Shown here in pieces: positions 42,313 through 53,693 of a DNA stretch of 64,000 nucleotides; the first letter of the stretch is position 1, and every line of letters begins with the position of its first letter. The notes under the pieces are model-generated. The model was given only the letters and a program-made list of their open reading frames with translations, was not told the DNA's origin and did not search any database. This stretch comes from Pyropia yezoensis (lineage: Eukaryota > Rhodophyta > Bangiophyceae > Bangiales > Bangiaceae). Where the stretch lies: positions 5,224,083-5,288,082 of the forward strand of contig CM020619.1 in assembly GCA_009829735.1 (NCBI GenBank), in the 5' to 3' direction. Made by a program: the position numbers and the translations under genes.

Positions 42313-44700
42313 ATGCTGCTGTCGACCCGAATGCACCCACCCACCACGAGGCGTGTTCGCTCGGCCTCGTCGCCCGCCCCCACATCCGCCACCGCGATCA
42401 GTGGTGGCCACCCCGCTACCAAGAGTACCCGTCGTAGGCCCCGCACGTCGCTCCCACCGTCATTTGTGGCCGCACCCCCCCCGCTGATGTCTTCTGCCAC
42501 GATGACCTCTGCTGCCGTCGCGGTGCCCATCTGTGTGCCCAACCGCGTCTCGACCACCGCGTTGGGCCTCGCGGCGGTGGGTGCTTCATCGGGACGGCTT
42601 CCGTCGGTGCAGTCCGTGGCTTCTTCCGTTCCTGGCGGCCATGAACTCCTTCGCCATTCTGCGTCAGCCGCTATTCCGATGACCCCACTGAGCCCGGCGT
42701 CGCCGCTCACTGCCTCGTCATGGTCCCCGCCGTCATCGATGCCGAATGGGCATAGGCGGTTGAACGACGGCCGCCGCCGTCGAGGGACACCGTGCTCTCC
42801 GACGCCCTCTGTGCAGCTCCTGTCTTCGGCGTTGCGCTGGCAATCGTCTGCGCTCGCGAGGTCCCCGCCGTCTGAGCTAACGCTGCAGGTGAGCAACACT
42901 ACATCGTCGCCGCTACCATCACCTGTGCTGTCGCCGTTGCCGTCACAATCTGTCGCGGGAACCGCGAACGCATCTGTGACGGTTGGAGAAGCGCTAGATC
43001 AACGGCGCCTGCGGCGCCTGTACTTTGACGCCGACGACGTGAACTTCACTGAGCTGGCATCGGTGGCCGACGACGCATCGGTCGGTACGGTGCAAACGGA
43101 GCGGCCAGCAAGGGCAGGCGTCAGCGGCACATACCTCATTCGGGGCGCCCGCTCTGGAGCTGTGGTGGGGGTCTTCAAGCCCACAGACGAGGAGCCGTCG
43201 GACGTGGCGGGCGTGTCTGGAGATGTACCTCTGGAGGAGGTTGATCCATCGCTGCCACTGCTCTCACCGGTCACGTACGAGTCCGAGCATCATGGGTCGT
43301 GGCCGGAGGACCTCTCCCTGGGCCTCGCGTCCGTGCCTCGTGCGCGTGTCAGTCACCGCAAGGGTCTATTTGTCAAGGGTGAAGGTGCCGCCAAGGAGGT
43401 GGCGGCCTACTTGTTGGACCACGGGCGCTTTGCGGGAGTGCCGCAGACAGCCCTGGCCCGCTGCTGCTTCTTTTGTGACGATGCCACACCGACGAGGGAG
43501 CACCGGCGCTTTGACGGGCAGGTTCATCAGCATTGCCGGGGAGCCAACATTGTAGAGCACGAGACCGGTTGCCTGAGTCGGATTGCGTCGCGGAACGTGT
43601 TGTCCAACCTGCCAGGCCTGGTGGGCCCCAGCGACCTGGGCAAGTCCCTGCCGTCGGCCGCTCCCCTATCTTTTGGTACCCCCTCCTGGGCCACCCTCGA
43701 TGTACCCTATGACGATGGTGACGGCTACAGCTCTGACGGCAGCTTTGGCACGGACAGCTCCTCGTCGCAGGTGCGCAACGAGGTCGGCGCCCTGCAGGTG
43801 TTTGTGCCCAACGTGGGCGATGCGGACGACTACGGGCCGAGCGTGCTGAATACGGAAGGTGTGCACCGTGTCGCGTTGTTTGACCTGCGGACGCTCAACT
43901 TTGATCGTCACGGCGGCAACCTGCTGGTCACCAAGGCTCCGAGCGGCTCTCGTTCCAAGATGGGAGTTGCCCCCATTGATCATGGCTACATCCTGCCAGC
44001 GGGTGTGCGTGCTGCACCGTGGCCGGTGTGGATGGACTGGCCGCTGGCCTCCGAGCCCGTTAGTTCCGCGGTTGCTGCGTATGCATCCCGCCTGGATGGA
44101 AGCCGCGACGCCGCCATGCTTCAACGCGAGACTGACAATGGGCTGCGTGAAGGCTCCCTGCGCGCCCTGCGGTATGGCACGCTGCTCGTGAAGCTTGGTA
44201 TTGGCGCTGGGCTGACGCTTCGGGAGATTGGTGAGATGGTTTTTTCTCGGCAGCCGGAGAATGAGCGCTCTCCCTTGGAGGTCATTGCGATGGAGGCGGA
44301 GGCGGTGGCCCAACAGCGGCGAGATCGCCTTCTTGGGTCCCTGCTGGATGATGACGCAGATGATGAATACGCGAGCAGCATGCCACCCACTCGGATAGAC
44401 GCGACGCAGAGCGGCCACGAGGGCATATTCTTGATGGAGGATGCGGGGGCGGAGCCGTTTGGAGTAATGTCGGAGGCAGTGCAGGCGCCTCCGTCGCCTC
44501 CGTCGCTACCTGGGTCCACCGCGGAAGACTCCCTCAAGCCGAGCGCAGACAAGATTCTGACTGCGTCTGAGGTGGCTTACGAGATGAAGGTGGCCCAGCG
44601 ACTCATGCACGCCCGCATTCTGCGCGTTCTTGACCGTCGGGAGCGCCGCCGTAAGGCGGCATCGTCTGACCGCCGCAGCCTGGTCACCGCTGCTGCCTGA
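42313..44700 (+). CDS. Phosphatidylinositol 4-kinase type II/gamma-like protein
   Basis: 795 residues. A Ser/Pro-rich N-terminal third (to about residue 230) is followed by a type II PI4-kinase-like catalytic domain as in plant PI4K-gamma proteins. GTYLIRGARSGAVVGVFKPT carries the ATP-binding Lys289. FVKGEGAAKEVAAYLLDH is the family helix. ALFDLRTLNFDRHGGNLLV has the catalytic Asp531 and Asn536, and the metal Asp is D556 in APIDHGY. A Cys/His-containing insertion (CCFFCDDATPTREHRR, then HQHC) sits after the helix. There is no ubiquitin-like domain at the N-terminus, unlike several plant members. Some plant gamma kinases phosphorylate proteins rather than lipid, so the substrate is open. Other ATGs in the Ser-rich part could be the true start. 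Confidence 0.85.
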   Translation: MLLSTRMHPPTTRRVRSASSPAPTSATAISGGHPATKSTRRRPRTSLPPSFVAAPPPLMSSATMTSAAVAVPICVPNRVSTTALGLAAVGASSGRLPSVQSVASSVPGGHELLRHSASAAIPMTPLSPASPLTASSWSPPSSMPNGHRRLNDGRRRRGTPCSPTPSVQLLSSALRWQSSALARSPPSELTLQVSNTTSSPLPSPVLSPLPSQSVAGTANASVTVGEALDQRRLRRLYFDADDVNFTELASVADDASVGTVQTERPARAGVSGTYLIRGARSGAVVGVFKPTDEEPSDVAGVSGDVPLEEVDPSLPLLSPVTYESEHHGSWPEDLSLGLASVPRARVSHRKGLFVKGEGAAKEVAAYLLDHGRFAGVPQTALARCCFFCDDATPTREHRRFDGQVHQHCRGANIVEHETGCLSRIASRNVLSNLPGLVGPSDLGKSLPSAAPLSFGTPSWATLDVPYDDGDGYSSDGSFGTDSSSSQVRNEVGALQVFVPNVGDADDYGPSVLNTEGVHRVALFDLRTLNFDRHGGNLLVTKAPSGSRSKMGVAPIDHGYILPAGVRAAPWPVWMDWPLASEPVSSAVAAYASRLDGSRDAAMLQRETDNGLREGSLRALRYGTLLVKLGIGAGLTLREIGEMVFSRQPENERSPLEVIAMEAEAVAQQRRDRLLGSLLDDDADDEYASSMPPTRIDATQSGHEGIFLMEDAGAEPFGVMSEAVQAPPSPPSLPGSTAEDSLKPSADKILTASEVAYEMKVAQRLMHARILRVLDRRERRRKAASSDRRSLVTAAA

Positions 44701-46394
44701 TCCTTGCTGCCCTCCCTACCGGGCTGGGTCTTCCTGTCTGCCTGTCGTCTTCCATTTGTCTGAGCTGGGAGTGCCTTTCGTTTGTGCCGGTCGCCCACGT
44801 TGGGCAGCGCTGCTGCGAACGTTTGCTGTCTTGACGTGTTGCATGGGTGAGAGAAAGCCGACTGCTTTTGGTTGAGAGAGTGGGAAGTGGGGGGAGGGGA
44901 TTTGGTCGCCGCGCGACCGTTTTGCACATAGATTGGCGTGCCTTCCTCGTGTCGCGGCGACCGCATGTGGGTACTGGTGAGATCATGTAAAACAAAAAGA
45001 CAAAAAAAAGGGTGCGACAAACGACTTGTCCATGGAGCTCCTCTGTTGTGACTGAGAGAGAGCTCGATTGCCGTTCGTCTGAGAAGATGTACAGTAGGCC
45101 ACGGCTATTCTTACCAGTCGTGTGTGGACCTAAGTGGTGTTCTGCACGCGCCTTACCCCACCCATGTGGTGTGTTGTCTTCTGTCGTCCGCCATTCCCAA
45201 ACAGATAACCCCATGCACCAGGCGGGGATGGACAAATGAGTGTCCTCACTTCTCACACACATGCTGCTTCCTGACACTGCCGCTGCCGCGCTTTTCCTCG
45301 CGTGCGTGTCTTGTCTACATGTATGCCACAATCGGTCTGACGCGCGGCGCGGCACTGCTCCACCGTGGCCAGCATAGACGCCACAGCGGAACAGCTGTGG
45401 GCTGCACCACGGTCATGGGCCGTTAACACGACCCACTGCGCCGCGTTTGTTCGTAACACGCCTATGTCGCCCCGAGCACGCCTCCGTCGACGACCAACAC
45501 GGCCTCCTTCCTAGCGAGGGGATCCCGTCTCCTACGGGGCAACCGCTGTTGCCGCTGCCGCAACGGCCGGCGGCTGACCCAGGCGCACCTTTCACAGCAG
45601 ACCCAGACGCACCTTTCGCAGCCATGGGAGGTGCTTGTCCACGGAAGCTTGGTTACACGAGGGGATGGGGGACAGATGGGAAAGGGTCCCGTCCGTCTCA
45701 AACGCAAATGGTCTCATTGTGCGAACACCCAATGCGACTAATCCCTCGCGCCTTTCGGAACTTGAACCCCGGTTTTGTGCATGATGGACGACTGTGACAC
45801 AGATCAATTGGAACCCCCCCCACATGTGTGTGCAGAGAGCTCACGAGGGGCTCTTCCGCTTTGTTTTCTGAAGTATTTCAGAGCTTTGTCTAGTAAAATA
45901 CTAGACTTAATCCACGTGGCGGTTGGGGAGTACAGTCCCGCACCACTGGGAGCAGTCGCAGGGGGCTGTGCCGATACGGTGTGTGCGGGTTGCTCCCTCC
46001 GTGCCCGCCGTGGTGGCCAACTCTGCCGCGCCGCGCGACCTCCGTCAAACAACCGCCTTTCCTGCCCACCCAAGTGCCTGTACGCACACGGCGGCAGTGG
46101 CGGCGGCGGCGGCGGCGGCAGCGGCGGCAGCGGGTTGCGTCCCAGGTGACCGGGAAGCGAGCGTGGCTAGCGCAACTCGCATCAGTGGTCGTCCCCGCTC
46201 AAGGTCGACGGCGCTTGGCAGCCGACTTCCTGCTGTGGCGGGCGCGTACCCTGCCCGGGCGCTCGAGCCTGGCCGACCCCTTCCCCTTTTTCTTATCCTG
46301 CTGCCCCAACGCGCCGCCCGCACAAACGCTGCCGCGCTGTCTCGTTGCCGTCCAGCACCTGGGCTCCTGCCGGTGTCCTGGCGCCCGTCCCCTC
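44701..46394. other. Intergenic region
   Basis: 3' flank of the kinase and promoter region of the EHD gene. The frame of the EHD protein is open from 45981, but the sequence before 46395 is Arg/Pro-rich and does not resemble the family. No separate gene is seen. A short hairpin-like stretch, agtaaaatactaga, lies near 45892. Confidence 0.45.
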
Positions 46395-48095
46395 ATGTCC
46401 AACCGACACAGCCACCCCATGGGGCCCTCTTCTCCGTCTGGGGGCAGGGGCCCACCTCCCGCCTCCTCAACTGCCTTCTTTTCGGACCCCGCCGTCAAGG
46501 CGCGTCGCGAGCGGCATGCGGCCATGATGGACTCGCTCAAGGACATTTACATGGCCAAGATCAAACCCCTCGAGACGCAGTTTGCTTTTCCCTCCTTCTA
46601 CTCGTCAGAGATGTCGGCCGGGGACTTTGACTCGGCGCCACTGGTGGTTCTCATTGGCCAGTACTCAGTGGGCAAGACCTCCTTCATCCGGTACCTCCTT
46701 GAGCGAGACTTTCCCGGCCAGCGCGTGTCGGTGGAGCCGTCCACTGACAAGTTCCACGCCATTACCGCGGGGCGGGTGGAGCGGACCATCCCGGGCAACG
46801 CCGCGGCGGTGGACGCGGCGCGGCCGTTTACGGGGCTGACCAAGTTTGGCACCGCCTTCCTCAACCGTTTTGAGGTGGCCGAGCTGCCGTCCCCCATCCT
46901 GGACGCCATCAGCTTCGTCGACACACCCGGCATTCTGTCGGGCGAAAAGAACCGTATCGAGCGGGGGTACGACGTCGAGGCGGTCATCGAGTGGTTTGCT
47001 GGCCGCGCGGACCGCATTCTGGTTTTGTTCGATGCCCACAAGCTGGACATTTCGGACGAGCTGAAGCGCGTCCTGGAGGCCCTTAAGGGCCACGATGACA
47101 AGATCCGCATCATCCTCAACAAGGCGGACAGCATCGACCCCCAAAAGATGCTCCGCGTGTATGGGGCGCTCATGTGGTCGCTGGGCAAGGTCGTCCGCTC
47201 CCCCGAGGTCCTTCGCGTGTACATTGGGTCGTTCTGGGACCAGCCGCTAGCAGAGGCGGGCTCCTCCAACGCGAACCTCTTCAACGCCGAAAAGGCTGAC
47301 CTCCTCGCTGACCTCCGCTCCCTGCCCCGCAACGCGGCGGTCCGGCGGGTCAACGAGCTCGTCAAGCGCGCACGGCTGGTCAAGGTGCACGCGTTGCTGT
47401 GCTCACATCTGCGCGACCAGATGCCCTACTTTTACGGCCACAAGGAAAAGCAGGCCAAGCTCCTCGCGCGGTTGCCGCAAGAGTTTTCAAAGGTGCAGCG
47501 CGCCAACGGGCTGGCGGTGGGGGACTTTCCCAAGCCCGCCCGGTTCAGCGCGGGCGCCACCGCCCACGACCTGGCGTCCTTTCCCAAACTGTCCCGCCGG
47601 CTGGTGGAGGCCATGGACGGGGCGCTGTCGCGGGACATCCCCGCGCTGCTGGCGACAATGCAGGAGGACGCGTCGGGGGGGGCGCTCGACGCGGGGATGG
47701 CGCCGGTGGCGGTGGGCGCGAACCCGTTTGCGCCCGATGATGCGGCGCGGAACGGCAGCGGCGGTGACGGCGACGACGGCGTGCCATGGGTAGTGGACGC
47801 GGTGGAGAAGGCAAAGTGGGACAATGTGTTTATGGCGATTGGAGCGGCGGGCGAGCCGCCGCGAGTGTCGGGCGGCGCCGCACGGTCGACCATGCTGGAA
47901 AGCGGGCTGCCTATGGCCACTCTCAAGGCCGTGTGGGACTTGTCAGACATTGACGCCGATGGCGCGCTGGACGCGGAGGAGTTTGCGCTCGCCATGCACC
48001 TCATGTCATCAGCGCGCGTGCACGGCGCCACGTCTGTGCCCGACGTGCTGCCGCGGGCACTGGTGCCGCCAAGTAAGCGACCGCTGCTGTTTTGA
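46395..48095 (+). CDS. EHD-family dynamin-like ATPase
   Basis: 566 residues with full EHD architecture: a membrane-remodelling ATPase of the endocytic recycling pathway that oligomerises on tubules. The P-loop is GQYSVGKTS (88-96), switch II is DTPGILSGEK (from 176), and the base-specificity motif is NKAD (242-245). The region EPSTDKFHAI is characteristic of the family. An NPF motif lies in GANPFAPD, as in animal EHDs, where it docks on the neighbour's EH domain. The C-terminal EH domain has an EF-hand loop from D518 (DIDADGALDAEEFALAMHLM). The start MSNRHSHPMG gives the usual length; the open frame upstream is not conserved-looking. Single exon; stop TGA. Confidence 0.95.
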   Translation: MSNRHSHPMGPSSPSGGRGPPPASSTAFFSDPAVKARRERHAAMMDSLKDIYMAKIKPLETQFAFPSFYSSEMSAGDFDSAPLVVLIGQYSVGKTSFIRYLLERDFPGQRVSVEPSTDKFHAITAGRVERTIPGNAAAVDAARPFTGLTKFGTAFLNRFEVAELPSPILDAISFVDTPGILSGEKNRIERGYDVEAVIEWFAGRADRILVLFDAHKLDISDELKRVLEALKGHDDKIRIILNKADSIDPQKMLRVYGALMWSLGKVVRSPEVLRVYIGSFWDQPLAEAGSSNANLFNAEKADLLADLRSLPRNAAVRRVNELVKRARLVKVHALLCSHLRDQMPYFYGHKEKQAKLLARLPQEFSKVQRANGLAVGDFPKPARFSAGATAHDLASFPKLSRRLVEAMDGALSRDIPALLATMQEDASGGALDAGMAPVAVGANPFAPDDAARNGSGGDGDDGVPWVVDAVEKAKWDNVFMAIGAAGEPPRVSGGAARSTMLESGLPMATLKAVWDLSDIDADGALDAEEFALAMHLMSSARVHGATSVPDVLPRALVPPSKRPLLF

Positions 48096-48426
48096 CGCCG
48101 CCGCCGCTGCCGGCGACACGGGCGTGATAGGATAGGGTGGCATTGGGGAGGGGGGGGGCGGGGGTGGCGGAAAGGAGAAAGGTGGCGGGGGGGGGAGGGC
48201 GGTGGGACGCGCTTGGGGGCGCGGGAGAATCGCGTGCGCCACCCATGGGCCGCGCGGGTGTGGGCGCGCGGCGAGCACGCCCCTGCGGCGCCGGTGGTTG
48301 GGTGCCACGCCGTGGGCACGCTGCGGGTGCCCCACGCAATCGAGACTCGCCTTGTACAGGAAGAACGGCGTGTCCAGTCGTACGCGCCACGCCCAATGAC
48401 CCTCGACCCCGCCCCCTAACCGGTCC

Positions 48427-49841
48427 TCAACCCTCGGCCTCTGCTGTCGTCGCCACGGTGCTTCCCCTTCCCCCCCCCCCCCCCCCCCCGCCCCCCCCCC
48501 CCCCCCCTTCCCGCCAGCCGCCACCGTCATCGTCGTCGCCGCTTCCGCTCCCGCTCCCGCCGAAGCGGCCCCCGCTACCGCCGCTGCGCGCGCCGCTCGC
48601 GCCGCGCGCACGGCCGCCACGGCGCGGCGGCGGCGGTCGCGGCGCGCGGCCTTGCCTGCCGCCACCCGCCGCGCGGCGAGCAGCGCCGCCCACCGGCGGG
48701 CGACCGGCGGCGACGGGGGCGGCTCGCCGCCACAGAGGGCAGCAAGCTCCGCGGTGCGCCGGCCGCCGAGCCGCCCACGCGCCGCGGCGCCGAGCAGCAC
48801 CTCGACGCGGGAGCGGGTGCGCCACGCGCGGTCCACACTGCACCGGCCGCCGTGCCGGCCGCCGCGGCCGCCGTCGCGGCGGCTTCCGCCGCCCCGAGCG
48901 GGGCCAAGCGCAGTGGGGAGTGGCCGCGTCGACACCGCCGCAGCCGTCGCCAACGATGGCGACGGCAGAGGCGACGGCGGCAGCGACACTGGGGGCGGCA
49001 CTGGCGGCGGCGCACCCGGCACGGGCGCCGCGGCGAGCGCGGGAGGCAGCAGCCGCGCGCGGCGGCGGCGCTCGCGCTCAACGGCAACAACCCCGCCCTT
49101 GGCGCGCCGCGCGGTGGCGGGCCCCATCCGCGCCACGGTGGCAGCGTCCACGCCCAGGGCGGCGGCGACGGTGGCCACCCCCCCGCCCGGCCCCGCCGAC
49201 AGCAGCCAGCCGCCGCCACGGCGGATGAGCAGGCCCAGCACGCTCACCGCCGCGCTGACGCCCGCCCCGCCGCGGGCGGTCGTCACGCCCGCCGCCGCAA
49301 CGGCGGTCGCCCACGTGGACGGTCTCAGGCCGCCGTCGCGGCCGTACCCGTCGCCGCGCCGCCGCCGTGGCCTGGGCGGGGTCTCTGGGGCCAGCCCGCG
49401 AACGGCACCATCACCGCCACAGTCCGCCCTACCCTCCCCACCGTTGCTGCCGTTGCCGCCCGCGACGCTGCCGTCGTTGCCGTTGCCGCCGTCGCTGCCG
49501 CGTCGCCGGGCGGGAGGCGCTGCCGCCGCCGCGGCGGCGGCGCGCCCCCGCCGCGCCGCCGCCTCCCGCCGGGACAGGGCGCCCTTCCACACCTGCGCCT
49601 CGGACCGGGAGGCGGGGATGGCGCCAACGAGTGCCGCCGTCTCGGCGGCGGCGGCCGACCCCGCCCGCACCCGCGCCCCCCCCAACTGCGTGTAGTGGCC
49701 GAGCAGCTCAATCGCGCGGCGGGCGGCGGGGGTGGCGGGGGGGGGGGGGGCGGGCGGCAGCGGGAAGCCACCACGGTTGCGCAGCCGCGCGGTGGGCGGC
49801 GCCGGGCGGAAGGGAGTGACCCCGCCCCGACGGCAGCCGGT

Positions 49842-49880
<39 letters not shown>

Positions 49881-50426
49881 CCCGCCGCCGCCGACGCCGC
49901 CACCACCGCCTCTGCCGCCGCCGCCACGGCCGCGCGTACCGCTGCCGCCTGGGCGGGCGCCAACCACCGCGGCGGCGGCGGTGGCGCGCCGGCCGGGGAG
50001 GCGGGCGGAGCCTGCTGCCCACGGGCACCCCCACCGCGCCGCGCACGGCGGGCCGGCCGGCAGGGCAAACGCCACCGCCATCACCGCCGGCGCAACTGCT
50101 GACGCCGCCGCCGGGGGAGGGGCGCCGCTCTGGGGTGGGAGGGCGCTGCCGCCGCCGCCGCCACCGCCGCCCGCCCCCCCCGGTTCCCAGCCACGCATGC
50201 CCGGCGTCAACGCGGCACTGTCCGCCGCCGCCGCGCCCACTCCCAGCAGCCGCGACCGCGACCGCGACCACGGCAAAAGCCGGGGTTGAAGGGTCACGCC
50301 ACGCGCCGGCGGGGGTGCGGCCGAGGCCTCGGCCGCCCGCGGTAGGGGGAGGGCGGTGGGGGCTCGAGCGCCGCGCAGAGCAGAGTCTGGTGAGGGCGGG
50401 AGTAAGAGGGGGGGGCGGAGTGACAA
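48427..50426 (-). CDS. Hypothetical Ala/Arg/Gly-rich protein
   Basis: Not recognised. The minus-strand frame has three stretches that look like folded protein rather than low complexity: ARRAIELLGHYTQLGGARVR with AALVGAIPASRSEAQVWKGA; VSVLGLLIRRGGGWLLSAG with VAAALGVDAATVARMGPATA; and AWRTRSRVEVLLGAAARGRL with VARRWAALLAARRVAAG. It is interrupted by poly-Gly. The C-rich block 48470-48507 again seems to switch frame: after it the frame ending STVATTAEAEG at 48427 is a more natural end than the original, which would run into the EHD gene. The start is unclear; 50426 is the first ATG in the frame. It converges with the EHD gene. Confidence 0.35.
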
Positions 50427-51337
50427 TACGACTTACTCAACGATGGACGACGCCGCGGGGAGGGGAAAGGGGAGCGGACGCGTCGTGTCGGGCGCTGCCG
50501 CGGCGGCGCGCCGGTAGGCAGTGGGGCGGGGGACTGGGACGGAACGCTAAGGGGGGAGCTGCGAGCGGCTGCGAAGCGCCGAGCGCTCGAGCCCCATCCC
50601 GCCGCTCAGCTCAGCGCAACCGTGCCAAAGTACAGTCGCCCCGCACGCATGTAGTTACCCCAAGACTTGTTTACTGGATTTGTAGTGGGTCTTCTGGTAA
50701 GGAATGTTTGCCCCTCGTTGATGGATGTGCCGCAGTGGCATGCGTGTGTTCCTCCTGTTTTTCTTTTTCCGAGTGCCATTGACAGTGACGAGATTTCCAT
50801 CGGTACCTCGATCGCGTGCACCGCACCCCGCGCGCGGGGTCGCGCCACGCGCCGCGGCGGGCACGCCACGCGACGGCAGTCGAGAGGCGTGGTATTGGGA
50901 CTCCTGCCGCGGTTGCGCGGTTGTCCCCTTTTGACAGAGCGCCAGCCGTGGGCGTCCCACCCGCGGCAGAAATCGGAAACGCGAGCCCCTCCTCCCCAGC
51001 CAAACGCGCTCCTTCCCCCGCCGTCAGGGTTAGCGCCGTTCACGGTCGGCGGCAGCCACACAGCTTGGCAATTTAACCCCGCACACTGGCGGCGTGTGCA
51101 TGGAAATGTGGGGAGGGGGCGGGGGGGGAGGGGGGGAGGGTCGCCCAGTCCTTACCCACCCACGCCGGCGCCATCGAGCGCCCCTCTCAATGGACGGAGG
51201 CAGCAACCTGCTGGGCTCCCCGTCCACTGGGTGGGGTGTTTCCCGTCCACCGGGTGGGGTGTGTAGTTGCGCACGCGCTACTGCGTCTCCCCCCTCCCCT
51301 CCCCGTGTCTTCCTCGCCTCGTGCCCCCACCTGACCG
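50427..51337. other. Intergenic region
   Basis: Divergent promoter region between the hypothetical gene (-) and the glycosyltransferase (+). It has moderate GC with a T-rich segment near 50745-50775. No gene is seen. Confidence 0.4.
51217..51262. repeat. 23-bp tandem duplication
   Basis: tccccgtccactgggtgggg and ttcccgtccaccgggtgggg are the starts of two adjacent 23-bp units differing at two positions. It lies about 80-120 bp upstream of the glycosyltransferase start and could be a promoter element. Confidence 0.75.
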
Positions 51338-53476
51338 GTGGTACCCGGCATGGCGACGGCCCCGCCGTCATTGGCGTGGCGCCCGTCCCCGCTGGCAGAC
51401 CCGCCAGGCCGCGCCTCGCCGACGCCTCGCCGCCGATGGCTGCGTGCCCCCACGAGCAACCGCGTCGCTCGCACCGCCGCCGCTGCCGCGGTAGCTCTGG
51501 CGGCAGCCCTTGTTGGGGTGGCCGTCGTCGTCGTAGTCTTTAGGGGACTGGCGGGGGCGGCGGCCGCCCACGGCGGCGGCGATGGTGGCCGCGGGAGCTG
51601 GGCACGGTGGGGCGGGCGGGCGGCGGCCTCGGCCGGGGCCAGCCGCCTCGGCCCGCCCCCCCCCGCCCACGGGGTGGCCGCCCGGCTGGCAGAGCGGTCG
51701 GCACTGCTGGCCACCTACGCCCTCCCGTCCCCCTACCTCCTCGCCGCGTGCGCGGTCGCCCGTGACGCCGATGACGTGCTGCGCGAGTGGGTTTTGCGCA
51801 ACTTCCTAAGTGGCGTCGACCACATCTTCCTCTACGACGACACCCCGCGGGACGGCAACGACGCCCCGCCCAACGACGGCGGCGACGGTGGCAGCGGCGT
51901 TGCCGCCCTGCTGGGTCCCCTGGCGCCGCTGGTGACGGTGCTCCCGACCCCCCCACGGCAGCCATCCGCGTCCGCGGCGGTCACCGCCCACCCCGACCTC
52001 CAACGCCGCGCCTACTGGGACTGCGCCACCCGCCACGGCGCCTCTGCCGCCTACCTCACCCACCTCGACGCGGACGAGTTTTTCGAGCCCCGTTCCGCCG
52101 CGGCTGCCGCCGCTACCACCGGCGCGGCCACTCCCGGGGAGTATGCGGCGGCCCCCCCCGGGCAGGTGCCCTTCCTCCACGCCTCCCTGTGGGCGCTCGC
52201 CCGGCGTGCCGCGGCGGCACGGCGCCCCCCGCCGCCCGCCCTGTGGGGCCGCTGGGTGACCGTCCTGTCCAACGGGCGGACCGTGCCACCACCGGCGGGG
52301 ACGCCCCTCTCCGCCGCCTATCCGGCGGCGTGCACGGCGGCGGCAGCCGACCGGCGGGTGCGCCTGGCGCGGCTGGTCGACTGGAAGCCGGTCTACGCGC
52401 CCGCGACGCTAAACTACACCGCCATGTCCGCCGCGTTCTTTGTGCACGGCACCGACTCGGCAGGGGGGGAGTACCAGCTTGTCCACATTCCCCCGTGGGG
52501 GCCCCCACCGAGGCCCCCGCCGCCGCCGTCGCCGCCGCCACCGCCCCGCCCACGGCCGCCTGCCCACGGCCTCCCGCCATCCCCTGACGCCGTCGCGGCC
52601 GCGACGGCAGCTGCGGAAAGAGATGCGGCAGCGTACGCGGCGGCGGCAGCGGCAGCGTGGCGTGACCACGGGGGCGTGGCGGGCACGCCCACCACCGACT
52701 GGGAGGTGCGGCACTACTGGTCCCGCTCGCTCGTCGAGTACGCCCTAAAGGCGGCGCGGGGGCGGCCCAACGGGCACCCCCGCCGGTCGCTCGCCGACCT
52801 GTACGCCCGCGAGGCGGCGTGTGCGCCCGCCCGCACGGGCAGCGCCACCTCCCTGCCCGCCCTGCGCGCGCCGCTGGTGCGAGCGCTGCTCGACAGCTTG
52901 CCCCCGCCGCCGCCGCCGCGGCGTGCCACCGCTGCTGCCGTGGCTGCTGCCGCTGCCGCTGCGGCGGCCGCCCCCGTTGACGCCGGCCCCACCGCAGCCG
53001 CCGCTGCTGCCGCAGGCGCGGGGGGGGGCGTGGACGGGACAGCAGCCACCCCGCTCCGACATCGTGCGGCCATTGCCGCCGCCGCGGCGGCCGCGCGGTC
53101 AGTAGTGTTTGGCACCCGCTGGTGCGGGGGCGCCACCCGCTGCGCGGCGGTGCCGTCCCGGGGCGACCCCGGCGGTGGCCGCGGCAGTAGCAGGTTGCAC
53201 GACGGCGGCGCTGACGGCGGCGCCGGTGGCGGGGCGGCGTGGAAGATGGCGCACCTGCTGGGCGAGGCCGCCGCGGGGGTGGCGCTCAACGCCACCGCCC
53301 TGTGTTCCACTTGGGGGCTGTGCGATGGCCGGGACGATAACGTCAAAGCGACGGGGAGCGGCGGGGGGGGGGCGATCTTTCCCTATGCGTGGATGCGCTA
53401 CGTGGACGACCCGCGGCTGGGGCCCGAGGATGTGGAGTGGCTACCGCCCGGAGCGGGGGGGGGGGTTGGGGCGTGA
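51338..53476 (+). CDS. Type II membrane glycosyltransferase, family 92 (DUF23)-like
   Basis: 712 residues; the ATG five codons in (MATAPPSLAW, 51350) is an equally good start. A short basic cytoplasmic tail is followed by one membrane segment at about residues 46-68 (AAAAAVALAAALVGVAVVVV), giving Golgi-type topology. The catalytic region begins AACAVARDADDVLREWVLRN, then FLSGVDHIFLYDDT, the usual family opening in which a distant chain end is reached via a GT-A fold. The metal-binding DxD is D244-D246 in LTHLDADEFFEP. Further fitting segments are RLVDWKPVYAP and YQLVHIPP, followed by VRHYWSRSLVEYALKAARG. The C-terminal 200 residues are Ala/Pro-rich but end in ordered IFPYAWMRYVDDPRLGPEDV. Donor and acceptor sugars are not predictable. 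Confidence 0.82.
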   Translation: MVPGMATAPPSLAWRPSPLADPPGRASPTPRRRWLRAPTSNRVARTAAAAAVALAAALVGVAVVVVVFRGLAGAAAAHGGGDGGRGSWARWGGRAAASAGASRLGPPPPAHGVAARLAERSALLATYALPSPYLLAACAVARDADDVLREWVLRNFLSGVDHIFLYDDTPRDGNDAPPNDGGDGGSGVAALLGPLAPLVTVLPTPPRQPSASAAVTAHPDLQRRAYWDCATRHGASAAYLTHLDADEFFEPRSAAAAAATTGAATPGEYAAAPPGQVPFLHASLWALARRAAAARRPPPPALWGRWVTVLSNGRTVPPPAGTPLSAAYPAACTAAAADRRVRLARLVDWKPVYAPATLNYTAMSAAFFVHGTDSAGGEYQLVHIPPWGPPPRPPPPPSPPPPPRPRPPAHGLPPSPDAVAAATAAAERDAAAYAAAAAAAWRDHGGVAGTPTTDWEVRHYWSRSLVEYALKAARGRPNGHPRRSLADLYAREAACAPARTGSATSLPALRAPLVRALLDSLPPPPPPRRATAAAVAAAAAAAAAAPVDAGPTAAAAAAAGAGGGVDGTAATPLRHRAAIAAAAAAARSVVFGTRWCGGATRCAAVPSRGDPGGGRGSSRLHDGGADGGAGGGAAWKMAHLLGEAAAGVALNATALCSTWGLCDGRDDNVKATGSGGGGAIFPYAWMRYVDDPRLGPEDVEWLPPGAGGGVGA

Positions 53477-53693
53477 GCGCAGTCCCGGGACCAGCGACAG
53501 TCCGGGAGGAGAGAGCCGGAGGCGGGTAAGGAGACGGCCGTCTTCACCGCGGGGGGAAGCGCCCGTCGGGGATGCGCAAGGTCAGGGGAGGTTCTTCCAT
53601 TGGGGCCAGTGAAGCACCCGCGGTGATTCCGTTCGCGAATGTGAGAAGTAGGGGTGCGTGACACCGACGCGTAACAGGTCCCGTCTCTTCAAG

